A stretch of DNA of 64,000 nt from an uncultured Actinomycetes bacterium (lineage in GTDB: Bacteria; Actinomycetota; Actinomycetes; Mycobacteriales; Nakamurellaceae), in contig CALANS010000136.1 in assembly GCA_937926105.1 (NCBI GenBank), forward strand, positions 1-64,000, in the 5' to 3' direction. Below are positions 19,926 to 31,244 of the stretch, piece by piece. Numbering within the stretch: position 1 is the stretch's first letter; the number at the start of each line of letters is the position of its first letter. The notes beneath the pieces were generated by a model, which saw only the letters and a program-made list of their open reading frames with translations, was not told the DNA's origin and did no database searches. A program made the translations under genes and the position numbers.

Positions 19926-21965
19926 TCACCCGGTGAGCACCTTGGCCGCCCGCGGAGTCAGCAGGAATGCCAGCAGGTACAGCACAGCCACCAGGATCAG
20001 CAGGTTCCGATACCCGGTCAGCAGCGCCGCGTACTCCAGGCAGCCGCCGACGATGGCGCCCAGCAGATTCGCCGCGAACGCGGATCGGGAGGACCCGCCG
20101 GAGTCGGCGAACCGTTTGGAGAACGCCACATTCGCCAGGTAGATCGGCAGGAATGCCAGCACGATGGCCACCAGTGCCCTGGGCACCACCGGCATACCGA
20201 GCAACCAGTCCGGCCGGACGATCCAGCTCAGCAGGAGGGCGAGGGCGATCCCGATGAACACCACCGGTAAGGGTGGTGTTCGGAATTTTCGGGTCGTCTC
20301 CACCGCGGCCAGCACGATCACCAACACCCCGGCGAACACCAGCGCGTTGACGAACCAGGTGGTACCGAACAGCAACGCGAACGTGGCCACGTTCTTGGTC
20401 TCCAACAGCAGGAACGCCGCACCCATGAAGAACAGGTCGGCGAACGGCTTCATGGAGCGCATCGGCCCGCCGAGCAGCCGCACCGCGAGCAGCGAGATCA
20501 GCAGGATGCCCGCCAGGGTCCACAAGTACAGCGGCGGGATCATGCCACCCTCGAAGTACAGGAATGGGCGGTCGTCATCGGCCGGCGCGATCACCGGACC
20601 GCTCGGGGCGTATTGCGATCCGCAGGCCTGATTCGCCGGATCCAAGGCGGCCGTGATGGTGGCCTGCGCCCCGCCGAACTCGTCCACGCACGGCGTGTGG
20701 CCGAACGCCTGCTGCACGGTGCCGGCCAGCCGATCGATCAGCCAGTTGTCCCGGTAGTAGTTGTACATCGCGAAGGCGCCGTCCGGCCTCAGATGCGCCC
20801 GCGCGGACTGCACCGCCTCCAGCGTGAACAGGAATGACTCCAGCCGGATCTGCGAGGCGCCGTTGACCAGGGCCAGCGAATCGGGCAGCGCGAACAGAAT
20901 CAGGTCGTACTTGGTGTTGGTGGTTTCCAGGAAGGCGCGCCCGTCGTTGACGTGCACGCTCACCCGCGGATCGGAGTAGGCGCCGTCCGGGTTGCGCTGC
21001 TCGCCGATCTGCAGGATCCGGGGATCGATGTCCACCGCGTCGATGTGTTTGGCGCCCTTGGACAACGCGATCGCGACGTCCGAGCCGGAGCCGGCGCCGA
21101 CGATCAGCACATTGTCCAGGCTGTTGTTGGCGGCCCGCAGATAAGGCGCCGCGTACTGGTCGTGCGCCGGCTCCTTGGTCAGTTTCCACTGCGCCGGTGC
21201 CATCAGCTGGTGCGGGATGCCGTTGACGGAGATGTCCACCAGTGGCGCGCCGTCGGCGGTGTACGAGGCGATCTTCACTTTGTAATAGGGGGACCAGCTG
21301 ATGTTGGGGGCGAGCGTCTCGATCAGCAGCACCGCGACCATGCCGCCGCCGGCCAGCACTGGCAGGAAGCGTCGCCATCCCTCGATGAGGGCGATGAACG
21401 TGACGGCGACGATGGCGCCCCACACCACGGACGGGGCACGCAGAAACGACAGCGCGGAGAACGCCACGATACCGATCAGCGATCCCACCAGGTCGTAGCG
21501 GTAGGCGGTCAGCGGTCGCAGCACCGCGAAGCACCGTCCGACGACCTCGGCCGGGCCGGCTAGCACGGCGGCGACCGCGATGAAGATCAGCGGCAGCACC
21601 AGCCAGGCAGGCGGCCCAGACGTGTTCAGCGAGGTGAAGTAGATGACCTGGTCGGTGGAGCGGTTGATGGTGACGGGCCAGATGAACACGCCTGCCACCA
21701 GGACGGCCAGGATCACCGGGGTGTAGGGCAGGATCGACCAGCGCCGCCGGGAGATCAGAAAGCCCAGCCCGATGCCGAGGAACGACCCGAGCAGCACGAA
21801 GTTGGAAAAGTACGACAGGTGTACCACATTGGCGCCGAGCCAGCGAATCAACGCCAGTTCACAGAACAACATGAGGGCGCTGCCGGTAATCAGCCTTGCG
21901 ACCACCACGGGGTGCCGATGCTGATCGGCGGTCTCGCTGGGACGTTCGTCGGTGGACGCGTTCAC
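19926..21965 (-). CDS. Membrane-anchored spermidine synthase-like protein
   Basis: 679 residues. About seven hydrophobic segments (residues 22-235) are followed by a soluble Rossmann methyltransferase-fold domain (about 245-470), then about six more segments (about 490-675). The soluble domain carries VLIVGAGSGSDVAIALSKGA (the S-adenosyl-group site) and AVDIDPRI, typical of spermidine-synthase folds. A substrate-binding tyrosine-rich loop (YNYYRDNW) is seen at about 402. Such fused membrane forms are common in bacteria; polyamine synthesis has not generally been shown for them, so the activity is open. No speD-like partner is nearby. Confidence 0.8.
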   Translation of the reverse strand: MNASTDERPSETADQHRHPVVVARLITGSALMLFCELALIRWLGANVVHLSYFSNFVLLGSFLGIGLGFLISRRRWSILPYTPVILAVLVAGVFIWPVTINRSTDQVIYFTSLNTSGPPAWLVLPLIFIAVAAVLAGPAEVVGRCFAVLRPLTAYRYDLVGSLIGIVAFSALSFLRAPSVVWGAIVAVTFIALIEGWRRFLPVLAGGGMVAVLLIETLAPNISWSPYYKVKIASYTADGAPLVDISVNGIPHQLMAPAQWKLTKEPAHDQYAAPYLRAANNSLDNVLIVGAGSGSDVAIALSKGAKHIDAVDIDPRILQIGEQRNPDGAYSDPRVSVHVNDGRAFLETTNTKYDLILFALPDSLALVNGASQIRLESFLFTLEAVQSARAHLRPDGAFAMYNYYRDNWLIDRLAGTVQQAFGHTPCVDEFGGAQATITAALDPANQACGSQYAPSGPVIAPADDDRPFLYFEGGMIPPLYLWTLAGILLISLLAVRLLGGPMRSMKPFADLFFMGAAFLLLETKNVATFALLFGTTWFVNALVFAGVLVIVLAAVETTRKFRTPPLPVVFIGIALALLLSWIVRPDWLLGMPVVPRALVAIVLAFLPIYLANVAFSKRFADSGGSSRSAFAANLLGAIVGGCLEYAALLTGYRNLLILVAVLYLLAFLLTPRAAKVLTG

Positions 21966-22194
21966 CTATCACCTCGACATGCGGACACCGGAGTCTCACG
22001 CCGGGCCGGAGCCGGGCCGACGCTGGGTCGGATCGCCCGCGCACCAGCCGACCAGCACGACGATGGTCCCGGCTTCCCCGCCGTCGCGCAAGGATCTTCG
22101 CGGGCCGGTCGCAGGTAGATCCGAGTAGATCGCCGCATCGATCGGACGCCAGGGAGTGTTTCGGACAGAATCCGGTTGGCGAATCCGGCCCGGC

Positions 22195-22836
22195 TCAGAT
22201 TTCCAACGTCGTGCCGTCGTCCAGATCGGTCCACTGGGTGCCCGCCGGCGCCAGCGAGGAGAGGATGCCGTAGACGGTCGCCGTTCCGGACAGTCCGGCC
22301 TCATGGATCGGGATCGCCCGGGCGGGGGCCATCCGACGCAGATAGTCCACCGCCTCCTTCACTGCCATCCATGGCGCGGACACCGGCAGCGCTAGTACCT
22401 CGACCGGCCGGCTGGGCACGGCCAGCGCATCGCCCGGGTGGAACAGCCGGTCGCCGATCAGGTACCCAAGGTTCGGCGCGATGGGCAGATCGGCGTGGAT
22501 GACGGCGTGGTCCCCGCCGGAGACCCGCACCCGGGTGCCCACGTTCAGCACGTCTCCCGGGCCTACCGCCGTCACCGCTATGTCCGCGGTGGCCGGGTGC
22601 TTGGCCAGCAGGGCGCCACTGGCGGAGTTGACGAACACGCCCGCCTGCGGGTTGGCGCGCAGCATCCGGGCCAGGCCCTCCGGATCGAGGTGATCGGCGT
22701 GCGCGTGGGTGATCAACACCGCGGTCAGTCCGGTGAGCGAGTCGTAGCCCGTCGAGTAGGAACCGGGGTCGATCACGATGCTGGCGTCGCCGTCCAGCAC
22801 GTGCAGGCAGGAGTGACGGTACTTGCGGATCTGCAT
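22195..22836 (-). CDS. MBL-fold metallo-hydrolase (UlaG-like)
   Basis: 213 residues. The metal-binding motif HAHADH is at about 44-49, and further ligands are likely in GGDHAVIH (about 107-114), HPGDAL (about 132-137) and PIHEAG (about 177-182). The short N-terminus starting MQIRKYRHSCLHV is typical of the small L-ascorbate-6-P lactonase-like branch with unassigned substrates. It is divergent from purS with 108 bp between starts. A TAGGCT box at 22860-22865 could drive purS. Confidence 0.87.
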   Translation of the reverse strand: MQIRKYRHSCLHVLDGDASIVIDPGSYSTGYDSLTGLTAVLITHAHADHLDPEGLARMLRANPQAGVFVNSASGALLAKHPATADIAVTAVGPGDVLNVGTRVRVSGGDHAVIHADLPIAPNLGYLIGDRLFHPGDALAVPSRPVEVLALPVSAPWMAVKEAVDYLRRMAPARAIPIHEAGLSGTATVYGILSSLAPAGTQWTDLDDGTTLEI

Positions 22837-22944
22837 CTTCGGGCTCCTCGGGCGCTCGGTAGGCTAGGTGGCGGTGTTCAGCGGTTCGGCCTGGGCGCCA
22901 TCCATCGCGCCGATTCTCCCCGGTCGGATTGACAGGAGCACGCT

Positions 22945-23220
22945 GTGGCCCGCGTGGCAGTGGACGTCGTCATCAAACCCGAGATCCTTGACCCGCAGGG
23001 CAAGGCCATCCTGGCGGCGCTGGGCCGGGCCGGTCACGAGGCGGTGCGTTCGGTGCGCGCCGGCAAGCACTTCGACCTCGAGGTGGACGATGCCGTGACC
23101 GACGATGAGTTGGAGACGCTGGCCGGCTCCGTGCTCGCCAACCCGGTGATCGAGACCTGGACGGTGACGAGGATTCCGGCCCCCACCGGTGCCGAGAGCG
23201 ACGCCGGGACGTCGCGGTGA
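22945..23220 (+). CDS. purS: Phosphoribosylformylglycinamidine synthase subunit PurS
   Basis: 91 residues, GTG start with an AGGAG site. PurS bridges PurQ and PurL in the three-part FGAM synthetase. Family signatures are [19 protein letters not shown] at the N-terminus, [12 protein letters not shown] in the middle and the C-terminal NPVIETWTV. The stop overlaps the purQ start as GTGA. This is the first gene of purS-purQ-purL. Confidence 0.96.
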   Translation: MARVAVDVVIKPEILDPQGKAILAALGRAGHEAVRSVRAGKHFDLEVDDAVTDDELETLAGSVLANPVIETWTVTRIPAPTGAESDAGTSR

Positions 23221-24163
23221 GCGACGCCGTAGCGGGGGTGCGGCCCGTCAGGGACGCCGGTGTCACGGTGGCAGGGCGGGGGAGCGGAGCGCTGGGCAAG
23301 TCTCAGAGCGAACAATCGGGCACAGCCGGCGCCAGGATCGGGGTCATCACATTTCCCGGCAGCCTGGACGACGTCGACGCGCTGCGCGCGGCTCGGGCCG
23401 TCGGGGCCCAGGCCGTGTCCCTGTGGCACGCCGACGCCGACCTGCACGCGGTGGATGCGGTGATCGTGCCGGGCGGGTTCTCCTACGGGGACTATCTGCG
23501 GGCCGGGGCGATCGCCGCGCAGGCTCCGGTGATGCGGTCGGTGATCGATGCGGCGCGGGGCGGCATGCCGGTGCTGGGCATCTGCAACGGGTTCCAGGTG
23601 CTGTGCGAGGCCGGCCTGCTGCCGGGGGCGTTGATGCGGAACGCCGGGTTGACCTTTCGCTGTCGCGACCAGTACCTGCGAGTGGAGCGGGCCGGGACGG
23701 TGTGGAGCGGGCGATACGCGCCGGGGCAGCACATCCTGATCCCGCTCAAGCACGCCGACGGTCGCTACGTCGCCGCCGACCGGGACCTCGACGCGCTGGA
23801 GGCCGAGGGCCGGGTGCTGTTCCGCTACAGCGCCGGGCCGGCTGGCGGGGATGCCGGTGAGGCGCCCGCGCCCTGTGGGAGTGCCGGTGCCGAACGCTTG
23901 CGTTCTGCTCCGTCAGGCGAGGCAGAACGCAAGCCGCGTGACGCGTACGGGCCGCCGCGCGATCCGGCCAACCCGAATGGCTCGCTGCGCGACATTGCCG
24001 GCGTCTGCTCGGCGGACGGCCGCATCGCCGGCCTGATGCCGCACCCCGAACATGCCATCGACCTTCTCACCGGCCCGAGCACCGACGGCCTGCCGCTGTT
24101 CGCCTCGCTGATCGACGCGCTCGGCCGATCCGGCACCGCGCCGGCGGTATCGGCAGCTGCCCG

Positions 24164-24167
<4 letters not shown>
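23217..24167 (+). CDS. purQ: Phosphoribosylformylglycinamidine synthase glutaminase PurQ, with two extra segments
   Basis: 316 residues against about 225 in usual PurQ. It is the class I glutamine amidotransferase that supplies ammonia to PurL. The nucleophile is in [16 protein letters not shown] and the His-Glu pair in LMPHPEHA. Two extras explain the length. About 38 residues precede [10 protein letters not shown], where the family normally begins, and no start codon lies near that point. About 46 residues are inserted between VLFRY and [11 protein letters not shown], and this insert contains a palindrome at 23892-23934. The start overlaps purS (GTGA) and the stop overlaps purL (ATGA). Active-site residues are intact, so function is expected if the inserts are surface loops. 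Confidence 0.94.
23892..23934. repeat. Palindromic element inside purQ
   Basis: Perfect 13-bp arms, GCTTGCGTTCTGC at 23896-23908 and its complement at 23922-23934, flank a 13-base loop. The left arm also belongs to a smaller palindrome GAACGC-TT-GCGTTC (23892-23905). It falls in the 46-residue segment that other PurQ proteins lack and keeps the frame. Confidence 0.85.
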
Positions 24168-26602
<2,435 letters not shown>

Positions 26603-26742
26603 CGCCCGGTTACCTGCCCTGTGCGGGTGCCGCCGGTACTCACCCGGTGCGGGTGTGGTCCCGTCCCTGCCCGGCGCTCGTGACCCGCGCGGCGGCGCCA
26701 TCCGTGGCAGACTCTGCGCAACGGCATGGCCATGGAGGGACG

Positions 26743-27180
26743 ATGACGACAGTGCAGGACGCGGCGCCCGCGACGAAGCCGACCGTGGCGGCGACCGGGC
26801 GGCAGCGGGTTGCCGCGCTGCTGGTGGTGCTGCTGGCGGCGGCCATGGTGGTGACGGGCATCGTCGGCATCGGCACGATCCGCATGGTCGCGGTGGTGCT
26901 GTGCGTGGTCGCCGCGGTGCTGCTGCTCGCGGCCGGCTGGGTGCTGCTGCGGCGCCAGGTGCGGTGGCCGGCGGTGACGCTGGCCTGGCTCAGCGCGATC
27001 GGCGTGATCGCCGAGCTCGGCGACTATCAGGCGCGCAAGAACAACACCGGCGCGCTCGGCGCCATCAACACCACGTACTTCCTGCCCGGCCTGCTGTGGC
27101 TGTACATGTTCCTGCTGATCGTGGCGGCGCTGCTGATCGGATGGCTGTCCGCCATGCCCAAGGGCCAGCAGCGGCACTGA
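26743..27180 (+). CDS. Small integral membrane protein, function unknown
   Basis: 145 residues with a GGAGG site 5 bases before the ATG. Four hydrophobic segments are visible at about 22-41, 45-65, 72-90 and 113-133, with a short polar loop (YQARKNNTGALGAINTTYF) between the last two. I do not recognise a named family. Its place between purL and the sterol-carrier gene suggests it is a passenger of the actinobacterial purine cluster, not a purine enzyme. Confidence 0.75.
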   Translation: MTTVQDAAPATKPTVAATGRQRVAALLVVLLAAAMVVTGIVGIGTIRMVAVVLCVVAAVLLLAAGWVLLRRQVRWPAVTLAWLSAIGVIAELGDYQARKNNTGALGAINTTYFLPGLLWLYMFLLIVAALLIGWLSAMPKGQQRH

Positions 27181-27209
27181 CCCGGGGCTCGGCCTCGGGC
27201 TCGCTCGCT

Positions 27210-28277
27210 TTAGCGGCGCAGGGCCACGCAGGACGGCGCCGGCACCGTCGCCGCGGCCCCGCCGGAGGACAGCGCGCCCACCGGGGTGAGGCTGCCGTCG
27301 GTCTCGTCCAGCGTCAACAGGCTCACCGTGCCCGAGCCCTGGCAGGCCACCAGCACCCGGTGCCCGTCCGCCACGAAATACCGGGGGGTCCGTCCGGTCG
27401 GCACCTCGTGCCCGATGCGCAGCCCGTCGGCCACGTCGAGCACCGCCAGGGTGTCCGTCCCGCGGTTGGCGACCAGCAACCAGCGGCCGCCGCCGGCCAG
27501 CTGCAGGTGGGACGGCTGTGCTCCCGGCCGGCCGGAGCACGGCACCTGACCGACCGCAGCCCACCTGCCGTCCGCCTCGGTGTCGCGCCGGATCGTCGTC
27601 ACCGTCGCGTCCAGTTCGCCGCTGACGAAACCGGTCCGGCCGTCGGCTGCCAGGGCGATGTGCCGGGGCCCGGACCCGGCCGGCATCGCGATGCTGCCGA
27701 CCTCGGTCACGGTGTCCTCGCCGGTGTCGCCGCCGGGCCCGGGGTCGATGCGGTACTCCGCGATGCGGTCGGTGCCCAGGTCGGTGGCCAGCACGAAGCC
27801 GTCTGCCGTCGGCACCAGCTGATGCACGTGCGGGCCGTCCTGCCGCCCGGCCACCGGCCCCGATCCGCGGTGCGGCACGATCCTCGGCCGGCCGGTCGGC
27901 AGCCCCGCGTCGTCCAGCTCGACCACCGTGGCACTGCCGGAGCCGTAGTTCGCGATCAGCAGCGCGTGCCCGCCCGGATCGGTCGTCACCCAGCATGGCA
28001 ACGACCCGCCGGTGGCGATGGTGATCGCCGGCGCCAGCACGCCGTCGTCGGCGACCCGCAGCGCCGTGACCGTCCCTGCATCCAGCTCTGAAACCGCGTA
28101 CAGCACCTGCATTCTCGGGTGCCAGCAGACGAACGACGGTGACGGAAGCTGCGCCGACCCGGCCGGCTCGATGCCGGTGGCGCCGTCCCACCACCAGGTA
28201 GTCAGGCCGTCCGGCGTCGGTGCGTCCGCATCGGTGTATCCGCCGATCGCCACCAGCGTGTCGGTCGATTCCGGCAT
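27210..28277 (-). CDS. Lactonase-family beta-propeller protein (6-phosphogluconolactonase-like)
   Basis: 355 residues from the ATG at 28277, selected for its GGAGGAGG ribosome site; the longer frame adds a basic low-complexity leader. It begins LVAIGGYTDADAPTPDGL and shows repeating blades with family motifs such as VCWHPRMQVLYAVSE, GGHALLIANYGSGSATVVEL, GPHVHQLVPTADGFVLATDLGTDRI (cited in parts) and GPRHIALAADGRTGFV. Members hydrolyse 6-phosphogluconolactone or carboxy-muconolactone; substrate is not fixed by sequence. It is the only minus-strand gene within the purine block. Confidence 0.85.
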   Translation of the reverse strand: MPESTDTLVAIGGYTDADAPTPDGLTTWWWDGATGIEPAGSAQLPSPSFVCWHPRMQVLYAVSELDAGTVTALRVADDGVLAPAITIATGGSLPCWVTTDPGGHALLIANYGSGSATVVELDDAGLPTGRPRIVPHRGSGPVAGRQDGPHVHQLVPTADGFVLATDLGTDRIAEYRIDPGPGGDTGEDTVTEVGSIAMPAGSGPRHIALAADGRTGFVSGELDATVTTIRRDTEADGRWAAVGQVPCSGRPGAQPSHLQLAGGGRWLLVANRGTDTLAVLDVADGLRIGHEVPTGRTPRYFVADGHRVLVACQGSGTVSLLTLDETDGSLTPVGALSSGGAAATVPAPSCVALRR

Positions 28278-28376
28278 CGCCCGCCTCCTCCCCGGGGTGA
28301 CGACAGGGCGCCGGCCCCGCCCCGCAGTCTGGCACGGCTGCACCATTCGGCATGAGGCCGCCGGTTAGGGTCGGTC

Positions 28377-28745
28377 GTGGCCAGACGGACCGTCACCGAC
28401 GCGCAGCTGCGCGCTGCCCTACTGGTGGCGGCCGATACCCAGCCCGACCCGGCCGCCGTCCCGACCGCCGTGCGGCACACCGCGGCCGCCCTGGCCCAGC
28501 GGCATCCGGGCAAGGCCGTGGAGATTCGTATCCCGCCGTACGCGGCCGTCCAGGGGTTCACCGGGGTGCGGCACACCCGGGGCACCCCGCCGAATGTGGT
28601 GGAGACCGATCCGGCCACCTGGCTGGCGCTGGTGTCCGGGCGGCTCACCTGGTCGCAGGCGCTGGCCGCCGGGGCGGTGCGGGCCAGCGGGACCCGGGCG
28701 AACCTGTCCGCGGTGCTGCCGCTGGACGCCGGCGGTGACGGGTGA
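28377..28745 (+). CDS. Sterol-carrier (SCP) family protein
   Basis: 122 residues, GTG start. The segment [19 protein letters not shown] followed by [19 protein letters not shown] and the [26 protein letters not shown] ending (cited in pieces) matches the short bacterial sterol-carrier family protein kept next to purF in actinobacteria (Rv0807-like, from memory). The acid-plus-Trp pattern resembles the N-terminal domain of mycothiol-dependent maleylpyruvate isomerase-like SCP proteins. Ligand unknown. Its stop overlaps the following membrane gene by GTGA. Confidence 0.82.
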   Translation: MARRTVTDAQLRAALLVAADTQPDPAAVPTAVRHTAAALAQRHPGKAVEIRIPPYAAVQGFTGVRHTRGTPPNVVETDPATWLALVSGRLTWSQALAAGAVRASGTRANLSAVLPLDAGGDG

Positions 28746-29851
28746 GCCGGCGCGCCCGCGAGGCGTCGGTCCCTGTCGATCTGGTGGAGAGATGGCTGTC
28801 CCACTCCGGGGTGCCGGCGTTCGTTTCCGGCTACTCCCGGCCCGGGGCGGTCGCCCGGCGCTGGCCGTGGGTGCTGATCGTCGCGGTCCTGGTGGCCGGT
28901 GGGGTGCTGGTGGCGGCGATCGTCGCCGGCTACGGCGCGGCGTTTCGGGAGCCGTGGTTGGCGGCCGTGCTGGTGGTCGGGTCGCTGATCGTCGGGGGGC
29001 TGGCGGCCGTGGTGGGTCTGCCGGAGATCACGCTGTTCACGGTGCGCTGGTTCCTGCGCGCGGCCTGGCGCAGCGGCGCCGGCATGCTGCGCATCCTGCC
29101 GATTCTGCTGGTCGCGCTGGTGTTCACCTTCCTGTCTGCCGAGACCTGGCAATCCATCGGCACGCTCACCGGCACTCCGCTGGTGCTGGCGGCCGTGCTG
29201 TTGCTCGCGCTGACGCTGGTCCCGCTGCTGCGCTCGACCGACGACGATCACACCGAGTTCGCCGACGCCGATGAGATCCGGGCTGCCCTGCCGGCCGAAC
29301 TGGCGGGCGCGTTCTCGGCGTTCGGCCAGGCAGGCGGTGGCGGCGCTGGGCCGGTCGGGCCCTCGGAGGGCGGGGCGGCGGGCGGACTATTGGTGCCGCC
29401 GTTGGCCCTGGCCGAGCGGATCAACCTGCGCCTGATCGGCGCGCTGGGCCGCGCCGTGGTGGCCGTGGTGGTGGGCCTGTCGGTGGCGCTGTTCTTCTGC
29501 GTGTTCGGCGTGCTGGTGGTCAGCGACGCCGTCACCCATACCTGGGTGGGAGCGTCACCGGACGTCTGGTGGCAGTTCACCGTCGGTACCCACCGGTACA
29601 CGCTCACCGCCGAGCATGTTCGGGTTTCGCTGTTCTTGGGTGCCTTCTCCGCGCTGTATCTGGTGGTGTCGGCCAGCACCGATCGGCAACTCGCCACCGC
29701 GCTCTCCGCGGATGCACAGTCCCACGTGCGACAATGCCTCGCGGTCCGGGCGGTGTACCGGACATCCGGGACACGGGGTCTGCGGCGCGCGACGACTCGC
29801 CGCCCGACGGCTCGGCGGGTGGCACGTCAACGCGGGCCGCGACGGGGGTAG
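28742..29851 (+). CDS. Multi-pass membrane protein, function unknown
   Basis: 369 residues, GTG start overlapping the SCP stop. Hydrophobic segments occur at about 43-64, 73-96, 115-135, 143-160, 232-255 and 295-312. A flexible Gly/Pro stretch ([20 protein letters not shown]) lies at about 197-216, and the tail is Arg-rich and basic. Translational coupling to the SCP gene suggests a shared job at the membrane. No family was recognised. Confidence 0.75.
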   Translation: MSRRAREASVPVDLVERWLSHSGVPAFVSGYSRPGAVARRWPWVLIVAVLVAGGVLVAAIVAGYGAAFREPWLAAVLVVGSLIVGGLAAVVGLPEITLFTVRWFLRAAWRSGAGMLRILPILLVALVFTFLSAETWQSIGTLTGTPLVLAAVLLLALTLVPLLRSTDDDHTEFADADEIRAALPAELAGAFSAFGQAGGGGAGPVGPSEGGAAGGLLVPPLALAERINLRLIGALGRAVVAVVVGLSVALFFCVFGVLVVSDAVTHTWVGASPDVWWQFTVGTHRYTLTAEHVRVSLFLGAFSALYLVVSASTDRQLATALSADAQSHVRQCLAVRAVYRTSGTRGLRRATTRRPTARRVARQRGPRRG

Positions 29852-29868
29852 CCGGGCATCACCGGCGG

Positions 29869-31144
29869 GTGAGCAGGTGGGGGGATGCGGTGCGGCACCG
29901 ATCGGCGGCGTGGGCGCTGGCAGCCGTGGTCGCCGTCGTGGTAGCCGTCGCCGTGGTGATCGGAGTGGTCGCGACCGGGGCCGGTCGATCCGATGCGGCG
30001 CCCGGATCCGATACCGAGACGACGGTACTGACCACGATCTACGTTCCGCCGGACACCGGTGCCTCCGCGCCGGGGATCGCCGGGGTCACCGTCACGGCGC
30101 CGCCCCTGTCCGGCGGTGCCGCCTCGAGCGGCGCCGACACGGCCGCGGTGCCGGGCAGCGGGCGGCCGGACGCCGGGCTCGTCACCGCCTCGCTGGGCGT
30201 CAGTGGGCCGGTGGGCTCCATCGACACCGGGACCGGCACGGCCACCGGCTCGATCCCCGGTCACGTGCAGCGTTCGCCAACTGCCCCGCTCACCCCGAGG
30301 CCGGACCAGCAGCACGATCCGTCCACGCCCGGGCCGTCGACCAGTTCGGCGGCCAGCTACCCGGACACCATCACGGCCGAGCCGGCCGCCTCGGCGGGCC
30401 GCATCACCCCGGGCCGTCACCGCTGCGGTGCAGGAGGCCGCCGAGCAGGGCATCACCGAGAGTGCGGTCGTGCTAGACCGCGCGACCGGCACGCCGATCG
30501 TGTCGCTCAACGCCGACCGCGAGGTGCCCGCCGTCAGCATCGCCAAGCTGCTGTTCGCGACCGACGAGTTACGCCGGGCGGGCGGCGGCTCCCACCTGGA
30601 TCCGGACGCCGCCGCCGACCTTGCCGACATGATCCGCCGTTCCAACGATGCGCTGGCCAGCGACTACTACGGCTACCACGGCGAGAGCGACATCGTGCAG
30701 CGAGTGGCCGACGAGTACCACCTATCCGGCACCGAACCGGCGTCGAACCCGCGCTACTGGGGTGGGATCAGCATCACCGCAGCCGACATCGCCTCCCTGC
30801 TGCAGCAGACGCTGGCCGACCCTGGCATCGGCCCGTACTTGGCCGCACCGATGCGGGCCGCCAGCCACACCGCCGCCGACGGCTACGACCAGGAGTTCGG
30901 CATGAACGCCGTCTCTGGCGCCGGGTCGAAGCAGGGCTGGGGGTGTTGCCTGGGCGGGGTGGTGGCGATCCACTCCGCGGGGTTCACCGCGCACCTGATC
31001 GTCGTGGTGCTGTCCACCGCCGCGCCGGATGCCGAGGGGCTGAACGTGCCGGAGGTCAGCGCGTTCGCCGACGACCCCGGCTTCCTGGCGTCGGTGGCTG
31101 CGGTGACGGCGACCGCCAAGGCCGCGGTCGACCCGCTGGGCTGA
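29869..31144 (+). pseudogene. Exported serine-hydrolase-like (beta-lactamase-fold) protein, apparent frameshift
   Basis: Two frames together make one plausible protein. From a GTG at 29869, frame 1 gives a cytoplasmic start, one membrane helix (ALAAVVAVVVAVAVVIGVVA) and a long Ser/Thr/Pro/Gly extracellular linker up to about 30410. Frame 2 then gives the folded domain beginning VTAAVQEAAEQGITESAVVL, with VSIAKLLFATDEL where penicillin-binding-like folds have SxxK, and GAGSKQGWGCCLGG near the end. The switch needs a shift within CCCCGGG at 30407-30413. Either the gene is inactivated, or the base run is a sequencing error or a programmed slip. Both halves lack disabling stops because GC-rich frames stay open. 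Confidence 0.7.
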
Positions 31145-31196
31145 TCCTCCGGCGCCGACGACCCGCCCGCGCGACCTGGCGACCCGCCGCAGGCGG

Positions 31197-31202
31197 TAGA
31201 GT
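31197..31202 (+). promoter_or_regulatory. Candidate -10 box of the purF promoter
   Basis: TAGAGT fits the actinobacterial TAnnnT -10 pattern and lies 43 bases before the purF GTG, with a GGGCGGCGAAGG stretch in the leader. No clear -35 box is seen. Confidence 0.35.
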
Positions 31203-31244
31203 AGGGCACCGGCGTCATCGGGCGGCGAAGGGGCTTGGGACAAC

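Noticed and set aside
30400..30420. Programmed ribosomal frameshift in the hydrolase gene
   Set aside because: The C-run lacks a downstream structure or stop codon typical of programmed sites; a base error or mutation is simpler, so it was not claimed.
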